Positions 1 through 8,186 of a stretch of 64,000 nt of DNA are shown one piece after another (the stretch's first letter is position 1; the number at the start of each line of letters is the position of its first letter). Source of the stretch: Novosphingobium guangzhouense (GTDB lineage: Bacteria; Pseudomonadota; Alphaproteobacteria; Sphingomonadales; Sphingomonadaceae); assembly GCF_002896965.1 (NCBI RefSeq), contig NZ_LYMM01000002.1, positions 248,001-312,000 of the forward strand, read 5' to 3'. Below the pieces are notes generated by a model. The model ran no database searches, was not told the DNA's origin, and worked only from the letters and a program-made list of their open reading frames with translations. Both the position numbers and the translations under genes were made by a program.

Positions 1-218
1 GCGCAGCGCTTGAATGCCTTGATGTAGATGCTGCGGCTTTCGATTACCGACGCCACCGTCTCCTGCCGCACGTCCTGGACGGTGCACGGCTCCATGAGGC
101 CGGCCGGTATGCCTTGATAGGAGGGCGGCGCGGCGGAGACGACTTCACCTTTGCTGCTCGAGCAAGCGGCGCAGATCATCAGGCAGGCGACGGGCCATGA
201 GTTCGCGAACTTGCGCAT
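1..218 (-). CDS. Rz1-like outer-membrane spanin lipoprotein, partial
   Basis: Reading frame on the - strand starting at ATG 218-216, nested in the 3' part of the Rz-like gene in another frame and continuing off the left edge (72 codons visible). The N-terminus has MRK, a short hydrophobic stretch and a Cys at residue 19 preceded by Ala-Ala and followed by three Ser, which resembles a lipobox although position -3 is Cys rather than the usual Leu. The following part is Pro-containing and polar, as in o-spanins. Known family role: the lipoprotein half of the two-component spanin that fuses inner and outer membranes at the end of lysis. The overlapping architecture with Rz is typical. Function is inferred from position and lipobox, not from clear sequence similarity. 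Confidence 0.6.
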   Translation of the reverse strand, partial: MRKFANSWPVACLMICAACSSSKGEVVSAAPPSYQGIPAGLMEPCTVQDVRQETVASVIESRSIYIKAFKRC

Positions 219-537
219 TGCTGTTCTCCAGATCCTTGAGTTGCGCAGCGGCGGCGACGTTCTGCCCCTCGATCAGCGCGAGTTTGTCCTGCAAAAGCAG
301 GACGTTCTTCTGTTCGAGTTCGCGAAGCTGGTTCTGCTTGGCCGCGTAGGCGGACCAGCCCTTGTTGGCATCGGACAGATCGCCGATCTGCCGGTCCTTC
401 ACTGCCATTTGATCGTTCTGGCGCTGGATGTGCAGATAGCCGATCACGGTCGCGCCGATGCCGCAGACGGCTAGCACGCCCACCATGGCGAACAGTTCGG
501 ATTTCCACGGGGCCAGTAGGTTGAGAAGCCACTTCAC
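145..537 (-). CDS. Rz-like inner-membrane spanin
   Basis: 130-residue protein with one N-terminal membrane segment (about residues 15-36) followed by a long charged and Gln/Leu-rich region with heptad character (about 45-125), i.e. a type II membrane anchor plus periplasmic coiled coil, the standard i-spanin layout. It overlaps the holin gene by 4 bases (ATGA-type junction) and its 3' half encloses the start of the Rz1-like gene in another frame. Together with holin and endolysin it completes the lysis cassette. Sequence similarity among spanins is weak, so the call rests on architecture and position. Confidence 0.75.
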   Translation of the reverse strand: MKWLLNLLAPWKSELFAMVGVLAVCGIGATVIGYLHIQRQNDQMAVKDRQIGDLSDANKGWSAYAAKQNQLRELEQKNVLLLQDKLALIEGQNVAAAAQLKDLENSNAQVRELMARRLPDDLRRLLEQQR

Positions 538-899
538 GGGCGATCCTCCTCTTGAGCCTTGGCGGCACGGACGCGCTTGTCAGTGTTTGCGCGCAGCTTC
601 ACGCCAAAGCGTTCATAGACGAAGCCCTCCAGAAAGCCGATCGTGACGTTCGCCCCGAGCCATCCGAAGACGCCTACGATAGGGCCGGTCCACAGAGGAT
701 CGATCTTCATGGCCTGGCACATCAGCATGACGAGGAAGCCCACGAAGCCAGACGACACGGCCTCGCTCAGCGCTCGCCACCCGTTAAGGGGGTTACCCTT
801 GTCGTATTCGCGCATGACATAGGCCAACAGGCCCCCCACCGCGGCGAGGATGGTATATCCCACCGCCGTCAGCCAGGCGCCCAGATCGAAATTTTCCAT
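534..899 (-). CDS. Phage holin (LydA/holin III-like)
   Basis: 121 residues with about three hydrophobic segments (residues 8-28, 48-68, 70-95) and a charged C-terminal tail rich in Lys, Arg and Glu, typical of phage holins. Family role: accumulates in the inner membrane and forms the hole that releases endolysin at a programmed time. It lies immediately downstream of the endolysin gene (16-base gap) and overlaps the spanin gene by 4 bases. It could be an antiholin, but it is the only holin candidate in the cassette. Confidence 0.75.
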   Translation of the reverse strand: MENFDLGAWLTAVGYTILAAVGGLLAYVMREYDKGNPLNGWRALSEAVSSGFVGFLVMLMCQAMKIDPLWTGPIVGVFGWLGANVTIGFLEGFVYERFGVKLRANTDKRVRAAKAQEEDRP

Positions 900-915
900 T
901 AGCCCCGTGCATCCT

Positions 916-1611
916 TCATGCGGCGGTGAGGAACTGATCGTTCACCCACGCCGTCTTGCCCTGGTAGGTGATGCGAACCCAGTCGCCGGTATCCTCAAGC
1001 ACGGTGACGGCCGTGCCGCGCTTCAGCGATCCCAGCTTCGCGGCGGAGGTTGATGGACCACTGCGCACGTTCAGACCGGAACCGGCGTTGACCACGCGCA
1101 CATCGGCCTTTGCGACGGGTAGCGGCTGCTTGACGCATGATGGCGCCGCGCTCTCGTAGAGTGCCGCTTCGTCAGCGCGGCGGCTCTTGAGGCCGTTCAT
1201 CGGCTTGCCATCATTGTAGATCCAGCGGGGGAACTGATCGGCGGCATCGCCGAACCGGCCAGCCTTGTGCATCTGGCCCAGCGTCGACGACGCGATGGCC
1301 CCGGTATTGTAGTGGAACGACACCAGCGCATCGAACTGGTTCTGCGTTGTCGGCGCAGCGCCAAGGAACGCGGCGACTTCCTCGACATACTCCACGATGT
1401 CCACGTCGAACCGCGCATCGCACTGCGCCTGCGTCCAGATGACACCGGGCTTCACGTCAGGGCCGGTCGAACCCCATCCGATGGTCCAGGGCTTGCCATC
1501 CTTGCTGCCGGGATCGGGATAGGCGTCGAAGCGGCCATCGGCGCGCTTCTTCCCGCAGCCTTCCCATTTCTTGATGAGCGTCGCGCCAGCCGTGTCGAGA
1601 TGGTACGTCAT
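916..1611 (-). CDS. Endolysin: GH24 lysozyme with C-terminal SH3 domain
   Basis: 231 residues. Residues about 5-150 are a T4-type lysozyme (GH24): the catalytic Glu is E17 in the motif KKWEG, followed by Asp (D33) and Thr (T43, in TIGWG) that correspond to the E-D-T triad. Residues about 167-231 are a bacterial SH3 domain (LNVRSGPST and a GDWVRI segment), which binds cell wall. No signal peptide or SAR segment is visible, so export should depend on the holin. The start ATG is preceded by GGAGG about 6 bases upstream. SH3 at the C-terminus of a GH24 endolysin is known but less common than the single-domain form of P2-like phages. Confidence 0.9.
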   Translation of the reverse strand: MTYHLDTAGATLIKKWEGCGKKRADGRFDAYPDPGSKDGKPWTIGWGSTGPDVKPGVIWTQAQCDARFDVDIVEYVEEVAAFLGAAPTTQNQFDALVSFHYNTGAIASSTLGQMHKAGRFGDAADQFPRWIYNDGKPMNGLKSRRADEAALYESAAPSCVKQPLPVAKADVRVVNAGSGLNVRSGPSTSAAKLGSLKRGTAVTVLEDTGDWVRITYQGKTAWVNDQFLTAA

Positions 1612-1632
1612 GTGTGTCCTCCTTCGACGTCG

Positions 1633-2766
1633 TCAGGCTGCCACCAGCCCCGGTTTGTAGATGTCGAGCAGCGCTTGCGTGATCTCGATACGCAGGTCAT
1701 CGTTGGCGGGAAGGTTCAGGTCGAACGGGACAATGATGATCTCGAAGATATCACCGCAGAAGCCGCCGGTCGGACCTTGCGTCGGCAAGCCCGCAGCCCC
1801 GACGCGCAGATAGCGATTGCCAAGCGTTGTATTAAGGCTGGTGAACGCGCCGCCAACACGGCTGTCGTCGAGAACACCATCAACCCACAAGCGCGGAATG
1901 CCGCCCGGAGCCGGCACGCAGCCGGCAGCGACGTGGATCAGCCCATCGCGCTTGTCGCCGCCCACACTGGTACGGGCACCATCGCCCTTGTCATGGAAGT
2001 TGAGAACTCCGTCGCCTGCGGCCTGGTTGCCAACGCGCATTCCCCACCAGCGGGCGTTGCCAGTCGCGTAGATTTCGCTTTCGTTGAGCTGGGCACCGAA
2101 AAGAAATCCGCCGCTTTCGGCTTGTTCTGTGACAAGAGGGCAACGAAAAACCTTGACGATGGAAAAGCTACTGTCGGGGATCATCTGTGCCGTTGGGGTC
2201 AACTCCAGTGAGCCGCAATCGGTCGCCATCAGAGGCAGAAAGGTTGCGCCCGTTCCTGCTCCGCTGGTGTTGATCTGCTGAAGAACCGCAGCGGGCTGTT
2301 CCTCGAACTCACCGTAATCCTCGATCACGAAGTTGCTGTCGTTGCTGAAGGCTCCGGTGGTCGCGCCGGTCTTCCGGATCACGACTCCGCCAGTAAGTTC
2401 CACCGTATCGCCGGGTGCATACCCGGCGCCCCCGGCCATGGTGAACAAACCCGCCAGCCTCAGGGTGCGGCGGGTACCGTCATATCCGAAGCGCAAGAAA
2501 TTACGACCGACCTGCAGATCGAGCCCCAAAGTGGGCTTTGCGGAACCTGCCGCCCGGAAGCTGTTGGGGAACATGTCCGTGTCGAGCAGATGCTTCCAGC
2601 GCGCGGGGAGAGTTGAGCCTTCCTTGAGGCCCTCCGCCATCCCGGTTGCAGACCACCATGCGGTGATCTTGCCGCTGCGCAGCAACTGTACCAGCGCCTG
2701 ATTGTAGATCATCGGAAGCGACTGTTCGTCGATGCTGTCAGCGCCAGTACGTTTGATCGAAGGCAT
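1633..2766 (-). CDS. Putative tail-tip/fibre protein, LamG-like fold suspected
   Basis: 377 residues from the ATG at 2766, preferred over longer in-frame starts because GAGGA lies about 9 bases upstream and the upstream extension would run into the preceding gene. The N-terminal 60 residues are polar-helical. The middle has Gly-rich beta segments, and residues about 185-360 look like a concanavalin/LamG-type beta sandwich (short alternating strands, WWGMRVGN, RLWVDGVLDD). This is typical of phage receptor-binding or adhesin modules, but I recognise no named family. It lies 11 bases after the FAD-oxidoreductase gene, in the tail-fibre slot, so a role in host attachment is inferred from location only. 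Confidence 0.6.
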   Translation of the reverse strand: MPSIKRTGADSIDEQSLPMIYNQALVQLLRSGKITAWWSATGMAEGLKEGSTLPARWKHLLDTDMFPNSFRAAGSAKPTLGLDLQVGRNFLRFGYDGTRRTLRLAGLFTMAGGAGYAPGDTVELTGGVVIRKTGATTGAFSNDSNFVIEDYGEFEEQPAAVLQQINTSGAGTGATFLPLMATDCGSLELTPTAQMIPDSSFSIVKVFRCPLVTEQAESGGFLFGAQLNESEIYATGNARWWGMRVGNQAAGDGVLNFHDKGDGARTSVGGDKRDGLIHVAAGCVPAPGGIPRLWVDGVLDDSRVGGAFTSLNTTLGNRYLRVGAAGLPTQGPTGGFCGDIFEIIIVPFDLNLPANDDLRIEITQALLDIYKPGLVAA

Positions 2767-2777
2767 GGAGATGGTCC

Positions 2778-4937
2778 TCAGGAAAGAGAGAGAATGGACC
2801 CGCGCTCGGTCAGGCGACCGGCGAGGTTGGGGTAGGGCTGATCGTGGACGGCCGCGCCCGAGACGAGGTTGTCGAGATACCATGCGGCATTTTCGCCAGC
2901 GGCTTCGCCGCGAATGCCGTAGTTTGGCTCAAGCCGATCAGGCGCCCACGCAAGGTGCGTATTGCCCGCGCATACGGGCACGATGAGGTTGCGGCTCTTC
3001 AGGGCAAGAGCAGGCCACATCATTTCCGCAGGCATCTGGTAAAGCGCGGTCTTGGCTTCCTGTCCGGGCCATGGACCCTCGACAGCGATGCGGTCGTTGG
3101 CATTGATGCTGCCGTTGCGCACCCACTGGCGCAGCAGGGAATGCATGTCCCAGCTGTAACCGTACAGGCCGATCGAGGTGGCCTTCGTCGGCGTGCCGCC
3201 GTCCGCGACCGGCGCCTGATCGAAGTAACTCATGATGTATTGGGCGATAAGCCGGCGGCATTCGCGAACGTATGTGTGCGGCGGAAAACCATTGCCGAAT
3301 TTCGACGACTGGAACTCGTCCGCGCACAGGCCCAGAGGGCCGACATGAGCAAACCCGTCAGGCTGGGTTACGTCATTGAGATCGTCCTGCAGGGCGGCCA
3401 GTCCGTATTCCCGCGCCTTCGGATCGAACGCAATGAACCAGAACAGGCTCTTGGATATGAAGGCATGCTCATCGAGCATCGTCGAACGCTTGGCCCGGTT
3501 GCCTTCAGCATGCCCGATCTGGAAATTGAGCAAATCCAGTTCGTTGAATTGCCAGCGGTTGGTGATCGGCCCATCAGCGCCGCGCGCGCTGAACATAGGG
3601 TAGCGCCACCCGAAACTGTCTGAATCTCGGCAGATGGTCGGTTTGAGATATGCCCCGGCTCCCGCTGCGAGGTTCATCCGCTGAGCGATGCGTTCAAGGA
3701 ACGGCAGGCAATAGCGATAGTCGTAACCTGCAGGCTTTTCGAATGGAACGTAAAGGTCAGGATCGCGCGTCAGGTTGAGGCGGAAGTTGAACGCCTGGAC
3801 GTTACCGTCGGCCTGCCCTGCCGTCGCCTGCGGATCGTCGATCAGCACAGGCAGATCGGTGGGGATGCTGCTGAAATCGAGCGGCGCGCCGTCTCCGGTG
3901 TAATAGGCGTAGGACGAACTCATTTGAGGGAAGACGATGCGCGGGGCTACGCCAGCCCATGCCTCTCCCGTCTCCTCCTGGCTCTCGCGGCCCACGCGGT
4001 AACCTGCCTTGCCGAGCGCCGCCGCGCCCAGGTCCATTTCGTAGGAACAGTCGAGGAAGACATCGCCCGAGATGTAGCCCTCGCGCGTGAAAACGCCCCG
4101 GATGGTCTTCTCACCCGTCATTGCGTTGGTGTCGATGCGCAGGCTGCGCGGGCCGTCGATCTGCACATCGGCGATGGCAAGGTCGGCGTACTCAATCAGG
4201 ATGTTCTGGGCGACCTGCTCATAGACGTGTGCTGCCGCCTGCCATTTCAGGTCAGGGTCTTCGGTGCCGACGATGTTGGCAACGCTTTGGAAGTAGAGCG
4301 AGCGCGTCAGGCCGCCGATACATTTGATGCTATCCGCGCCGCCCTGCAGATTTGTCGGGCGATCGACCATGCCGAGCCCGCAGGCGTGCATGCCGCCAAA
4401 AATCGTGTAAGGCTCCAGAACACAAACGCTCTTCCCACGCAGCTTGAGCCGTGCCGCTGCCATGAGGCCTGCCGGGTTGGAGCCGTAAATCACCGCATCG
4501 AAATGCCGGATGCCTGCCGCCGTCGCCGCGCCATAGGTCCAGCCCCGCGCAGCATCATACCACCAACGCCGTCCGGCCGCGTCGATGATGTACGAGGTAC
4601 GATCATCGTTCGTGCCCGTTACTTCGCTGATCGTGCTGGTGAAGCCCGGAACGAACACATCCACATCATTGGCGGCGGTGTCCGTCAGCATTGCTGACAG
4701 GCGCCCATTGATGAACCGCCACTCCCGGCCATCTACCGTTGAGAACTTTGCGGCACGATCATCATTGAAGATCGCGCCGGTCGAGACGGAGAGGTCCGGG
4801 TAGCCGGGAATGAATACGTCGACCGCGCCTACGAATTCTGCAACTTTCGGCTCAATTTCGTCAAGTGTGGCGGCTACGGTGCGGCCGTCATAGTCGACCA
4901 GCGCAGCGGCTTTGGGGATTTGACTGAGCTTGGACAT
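2778..4937 (-). CDS. Tail-region FAD-dependent oxidoreductase with duplicated N-terminal module
   Basis: 719 residues from ATG 4937 (GAAGG about 8 bases upstream). Residues 147-176 form a Rossmann dinucleotide-binding site: a beta strand, GSNPAG (a GxNxxG variant of GxGxxG), a helix, then a strand ending in Glu (E175) that should bind the FAD ribose. A GGMHACGLG segment follows at 181-189 and a C-terminal FAD-contacting segment (YGIRGEAAGENAA) at about 680. This layout matches the FAD_oxidored family (Pfam PF12831), usually secreted or cytoplasmic bacterial enzymes of unknown substrate. Residues 1-146 are different: a short N-terminal segment and two copies of a roughly 41-residue module (39-79 and 92-132). 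The gene sits tightly between the tail-fibre gene (10-base gap) and another tail-end gene, so it is co-transcribed as part of the tail module. I infer a virion tail protein; substrate is unknown. Confidence 0.8.
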   Translation of the reverse strand: MSKLSQIPKAAALVDYDGRTVAATLDEIEPKVAEFVGAVDVFIPGYPDLSVSTGAIFNDDRAAKFSTVDGREWRFINGRLSAMLTDTAANDVDVFVPGFTSTISEVTGTNDDRTSYIIDAAGRRWWYDAARGWTYGAATAAGIRHFDAVIYGSNPAGLMAAARLKLRGKSVCVLEPYTIFGGMHACGLGMVDRPTNLQGGADSIKCIGGLTRSLYFQSVANIVGTEDPDLKWQAAAHVYEQVAQNILIEYADLAIADVQIDGPRSLRIDTNAMTGEKTIRGVFTREGYISGDVFLDCSYEMDLGAAALGKAGYRVGRESQEETGEAWAGVAPRIVFPQMSSSYAYYTGDGAPLDFSSIPTDLPVLIDDPQATAGQADGNVQAFNFRLNLTRDPDLYVPFEKPAGYDYRYCLPFLERIAQRMNLAAGAGAYLKPTICRDSDSFGWRYPMFSARGADGPITNRWQFNELDLLNFQIGHAEGNRAKRSTMLDEHAFISKSLFWFIAFDPKAREYGLAALQDDLNDVTQPDGFAHVGPLGLCADEFQSSKFGNGFPPHTYVRECRRLIAQYIMSYFDQAPVADGGTPTKATSIGLYGYSWDMHSLLRQWVRNGSINANDRIAVEGPWPGQEAKTALYQMPAEMMWPALALKSRNLIVPVCAGNTHLAWAPDRLEPNYGIRGEAAGENAAWYLDNLVSGAAVHDQPYPNLAGRLTERGSILSLS

Positions 4938-4947
4938 CAGTGCGCCT

Positions 4948-6015
4948 TCAGAACTTGATGCAGAAAAGGAGGGCGACGTTGCGCGGGCGCGTTTCACTGC
5001 CGCCTGTCGCGGACGTTCGACCCAGCGTCGGTACCGTGAGTGTGCTGTGAAGGATGTACTGGGTGTCGCCGCCCGCAGTGCCTTCCAGCGCGACATAGGT
5101 ATCCCCGGTGAGTATCCCGCCGGTGGCTGCGTTTGCAGCTATCAGGTGCTCGTGCTCACGGAGCATGTCATCCTGTGCCGATCCGAGGGAACGATCAGGA
5201 TCGATGCCGCGCCCATCGTCCAAGCCGCGCACGAACTCACCGCGAATGTCCGGAAGATTGAAGGTCGTTGCGCCGTCGCCTTCGCCAAACTCCGTGCCGA
5301 TAGCGGCGAACAATGCGGGATAGTCGGCGCGCGACACGGCAGCGCCATTGCACTTCAGCCAGCCTGCAGGCGCCGCCGCCATCGCGAATTGCCCGACGAA
5401 GCCAGGCGGCATGTACCAGCTTGCAGCCTGACCGCTCAGGCGATCGGCATCCAGTGCGGGGGAAGCTGGATCGCGATCTGCCAACCAGTATGGCGCGGCC
5501 TCCTTGCCAGTGGCAGGGGTAATCACCGCCAGCGGCTCTTCGCCGGCCTGCGCTTCGGCTGCGGTGGCCAGTCGGGCAACGCCGCGCGTCTGCTCGGTTG
5601 CGGGCGGATAGGCGAAAACCGCGTTTCCGTACTCGATATTGGCGGCGAGATCGGAATCGAAGGCTATGTCGAGGGCGAACAGGGCAAACGCCATTTCCGA
5701 CTTCGACATGATGACCGTGGGACTGGTATAGACGGCAAAGAGCACACCATCGGCCATGAACAGACCAAAGCCGGTTGCACTCCACACGTCTGTCGAGGTG
5801 TCATAGGCGGTCAGGTGCGTGATGTTCGGTGCAGCGGCGATGCCCGATGCCACTTCGATCCGCTTGAACTCGTCCGGTAGCGCGGTCAGCGTCGGTGCAT
5901 AGTCGAACGGGGTGGCGGTAAGGCCAAGGTGTGAAAGAACAACCGGGTCGGATCCCGCCTCTCCTTGTACGGCGGCGAGTCCCGCATCCGTCAGCTTGAG
6001 CGCAAACGCGGGCAT
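4948..6015 (-). CDS. Tail fibre protein with phage tail-collar domain (P2 H-like)
   Basis: 355 residues. The N-terminal 150 residues resemble the baseplate-proximal part of P2-type tail fibres. Residues about 203-270 are a tail-collar domain: PPGFVGQF, AGWLKCNG, and the sequence LPDIRGEFVRG, hallmarks of Pfam PF07484. The C-terminal 70 residues contain a His-containing segment and end in the RPRNVALLFCIKF type strand seen in many collar-containing fibres. It starts inside the stop of tail protein I (TAATG overlap), which fits P2 order I-H. It has no recognisable chaperone gene G downstream; that position is taken by the FAD enzyme. Confidence 0.85.
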   Translation of the reverse strand: MPAFALKLTDAGLAAVQGEAGSDPVVLSHLGLTATPFDYAPTLTALPDEFKRIEVASGIAAAPNITHLTAYDTSTDVWSATGFGLFMADGVLFAVYTSPTVIMSKSEMAFALFALDIAFDSDLAANIEYGNAVFAYPPATEQTRGVARLATAAEAQAGEEPLAVITPATGKEAAPYWLADRDPASPALDADRLSGQAASWYMPPGFVGQFAMAAAPAGWLKCNGAAVSRADYPALFAAIGTEFGEGDGATTFNLPDIRGEFVRGLDDGRGIDPDRSLGSAQDDMLREHEHLIAANAATGGILTGDTYVALEGTAGGDTQYILHSTLTVPTLGRTSATGGSETRPRNVALLFCIKF

Positions 6016-6638
6016 TATTCATCCTCCAGAAAATTGCCGTCTTCGTCGCGGATCGGCTCACCATCGTCGGTCTGGAGGATCTTCGACCAGTCCCGGCTTG
6101 TGTCATGAGTGACGGCGTAGTCTTCGCGAAACATCGTGCCCGCCATCCCGCCTGCAGCCATGAACAGCGTGGCTTGCACCTCGAGCAGCTGGACGAAGTT
6201 GAAGTGAGATCGCAGGGGTTTCGCCGCCGCGACGTCGCGAATGATCGCTGCGGCGGTCTGGGGCGTCAGAAAGTCCGCGCCGATTTCGATTGCGGGCGCG
6301 TGCACCTCGAAGGTGTGGGGACGCGGTGAAACCATTCCGTCGCCTTCCACTACCGTCAGCAGCGGATGGAACCGGTCCAGGACTTCCTCCACAGCCGCGC
6401 GGGTGCCCTTGATCTTGTGGAAGCGCATGGCATTCGCAACGGCATCGCGCTTTTCCTGCAACGTCCATGCGGAATCCCAATGGCTGATGGCAAGGCCCCA
6501 GGCGAGGAAGGGCAGCACGCCGGGGAGGCACGTGGCGGGGTTCCATTCGGTGCCGATTGCGGAGAAGTCGATACGCGAGAGCATCGCGTCTTCGATAGCG
6601 CGCTCAGCCGCGGTGGAATTGGGGGGTAGAAGGCTCAC
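6015..6638 (-). CDS. I: Phage tail protein I (baseplate)
   Basis: 207 residues, GTG start overlapping the stop of gene J by 4 bases. The N-terminal pattern LLPPNSTAAERAIE followed by a Trp-rich helix around WGLAISHWD and the segment KIKGTRAAVEEVL is characteristic of the P2 gpI family (Pfam PF09684). Family role: part of the baseplate wedge that connects J to the tail fibres. Length is normal for the family. Confidence 0.9.
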   Translation of the reverse strand: MSLLPPNSTAAERAIEDAMLSRIDFSAIGTEWNPATCLPGVLPFLAWGLAISHWDSAWTLQEKRDAVANAMRFHKIKGTRAAVEEVLDRFHPLLTVVEGDGMVSPRPHTFEVHAPAIEIGADFLTPQTAAAIIRDVAAAKPLRSHFNFVQLLEVQATLFMAAGGMAGTMFREDYAVTHDTSRDWSKILQTDDGEPIRDEDGNFLEDE

Positions 6639-7642
6639 AGTTCTGTGCCCGCTATCGTGATCGAGACCGAAACCGGGTTGCCTACCTGAAACCAGTCAAC
6701 CACGACATCGGTAGGGGGCTGGAGCAGCTCGACGCGCTGGACGTTGCCGACGTGAAGCGCTGCGATGATCGCGGAGCGGGCGGCGTCGCGATCGAGCTTG
6801 CGAATATCCTCAAGATGCGCCGCGAGGGAGTCCTGCGCTGTCGAGAGGATCAGTCCCTGATCGGGACCGGCGAAGACAAAGAGGCGCGCTTCAATTGCAA
6901 AATCGACCGGCTCGGCCGGCTGCACGATTACAATATCGGTCATCGGGCGCACCGGCCCTTGCAGCGCAGTGTCGACGGCGGACAGCACATCGGGCGAGGG
7001 AACGCCGTCGCCACTCGCCGCCAGCACCGCAATCCGAACCACTCCCGGCCAGTCGGCATCGTCGAGCGCGTCAGCCATTGTGGCGATAAGGTCTGCGGCG
7101 GCTTCGTTGTCCGCGAGGAGATCGAGCACCAGAGCCTTTATGTCGTCCGGGTTGGGCGCAAATGCCTTCACATCGGCGATGTCGCCATGAGCGGATCGGG
7201 CATGGAATACGTAGGCCAGTTCCGGTCCTGCCACCGAGAACCGATGCGGGGCGAGCTGAATGCGCTGCCGATAAGCGGTGTCGCCTTCCATGGCGGCAGC
7301 AGCGGTATCGGTTGCCGCAGTGACGGTGAGGCGGGGAACATCCATGAGCGCGCCGAGGTGATCGAGGTTGGCGCCGGTGGCGAAGGCTAGCAGAAAGCCC
7401 CTCGCCATGTCGTTCACCGCCTGCGCCAGAACTACCTCGTCGTAGGTGTCTGCCTGCAGCAGCAGCATGGCGGGGTCACTTTCCACCAGCGCGGAGAATG
7501 CCGGCATTTGCGCGATGAGGCGCGCCATCTTCGCTGCGAGGCGGGTTTCGAAATCCGGCTGCGCGACCAGAACCGGCGCGGGGAGCGTCGAAAGATCTAC
7601 GGCGGGGGAGGATGCAATGGAGCCGACCATGGCCAAAGGCAT
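6635..7642 (-). CDS. J: Baseplate assembly protein J
   Basis: 335 residues, P2 gpJ family. The region around LPAPVLVAQPDFETRLA, then ALVESDPAMLLLQ and FATGANLDHLGA (about residues 18-100), matches the conserved N-terminal half of baseplate J proteins; the C-terminal part has the alternating strands seen in the family. Role: wedge component at the tail edge. Two ATGs (7642 and 7630) are possible, neither with a strong ribosome site. The upstream neighbour is S, not W as in P2. Confidence 0.9.
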   Translation of the reverse strand: MPLAMVGSIASSPAVDLSTLPAPVLVAQPDFETRLAAKMARLIAQMPAFSALVESDPAMLLLQADTYDEVVLAQAVNDMARGFLLAFATGANLDHLGALMDVPRLTVTAATDTAAAAMEGDTAYRQRIQLAPHRFSVAGPELAYVFHARSAHGDIADVKAFAPNPDDIKALVLDLLADNEAAADLIATMADALDDADWPGVVRIAVLAASGDGVPSPDVLSAVDTALQGPVRPMTDIVIVQPAEPVDFAIEARLFVFAGPDQGLILSTAQDSLAAHLEDIRKLDRDAARSAIIAALHVGNVQRVELLQPPTDVVVDWFQVGNPVSVSITIAGTEL

Positions 7643-7677
7643 GGGCCAGCGTCGTGCGCGCGCGGTAGGGTATGCCG

Positions 7678-7698
7678 GGGTAGAGCCGAACTCTACCC
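7678..7698. repeat. Hairpin between tail genes S and J
   Basis: Perfect 8-bp inverted repeat (GGGTAGAG and its complement) with a 5-base loop, immediately after the stop codon of gene S on the - strand. There is no U-run on the - strand, so it is not a classical intrinsic terminator; it may protect the upstream mRNA end or separate two transcript segments. It marks the place where P2 would carry V and W. Confidence 0.6.
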
Positions 7699-7699
7699 G

Positions 7700-8182
7700 T
7701 TAATTTTCGGGCTGCAGGAGGGATGCGGCGATTTCAAGGGCGGTATGCTCGTCATCGGGGGCGAATCCGAGGATGCGTCGGACGGGATAGCGAGCGCGGA
7801 TCGGTGCTCCGCCCCGCAGGTAGCCCACTGTCGCGACTTCACCGTAATGACTGACTGAGGCGACGCGATCTACATTCCCGCCCGCAGGGGCAATTGTTAC
7901 GCCTTCGGCATCGGCAATGATCTTCCAGTTGCGCAACTTGCGAAGGCCCTTGAACATTTTGCCGGACTGGCGCTTGCGCAGTTTGCCGGGGCGATCGAGG
8001 CGCGGTTTGCGCGGCACCATCGGCCGTCCATCAGGCTCGACGTTGTCGGCGACGCGTTTGAGGTTGGAGCGTCGCAGCGCCTGGCCTAGCTTGAGGGCGG
8101 CCTTGCGGCGCTCAGCCGGGGCCATGCCAGCGAGGATCTGGCCGAACCATTCATCCATGCGGGAAAGGTCATTGTCGGCCAC
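7700..8182 (-). CDS. S: Tail completion / virion morphogenesis protein S
   Basis: 160 residues from a GTG at 8182, chosen because it follows the stop of gene R by a few bases and has GGGAG about 12 bases upstream. It begins VADNDLSRMDEWFGQIL and has basic segments with RKPRLDR and the C-terminal GYLRGGAPIRARYPVRR-type segment typical of the P2 gpS family (Pfam PF05069). Role: tail completion, needed for tail-to-head joining. Confidence 0.85.
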   Translation of the reverse strand: MADNDLSRMDEWFGQILAGMAPAERRKAALKLGQALRRSNLKRVADNVEPDGRPMVPRKPRLDRPGKLRKRQSGKMFKGLRKLRNWKIIADAEGVTIAPAGGNVDRVASVSHYGEVATVGYLRGGAPIRARYPVRRILGFAPDDEHTALEIAASLLQPEN

Positions 8183-8186
8183 GTGA

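Noticed and set aside
4930..5880. Long + strand frames opposite the tail genes
   Set aside because: They lack ribosome sites and family similarity, and mirror codon structure of the - strand tail-fibre gene; typical of high-GC shadows.
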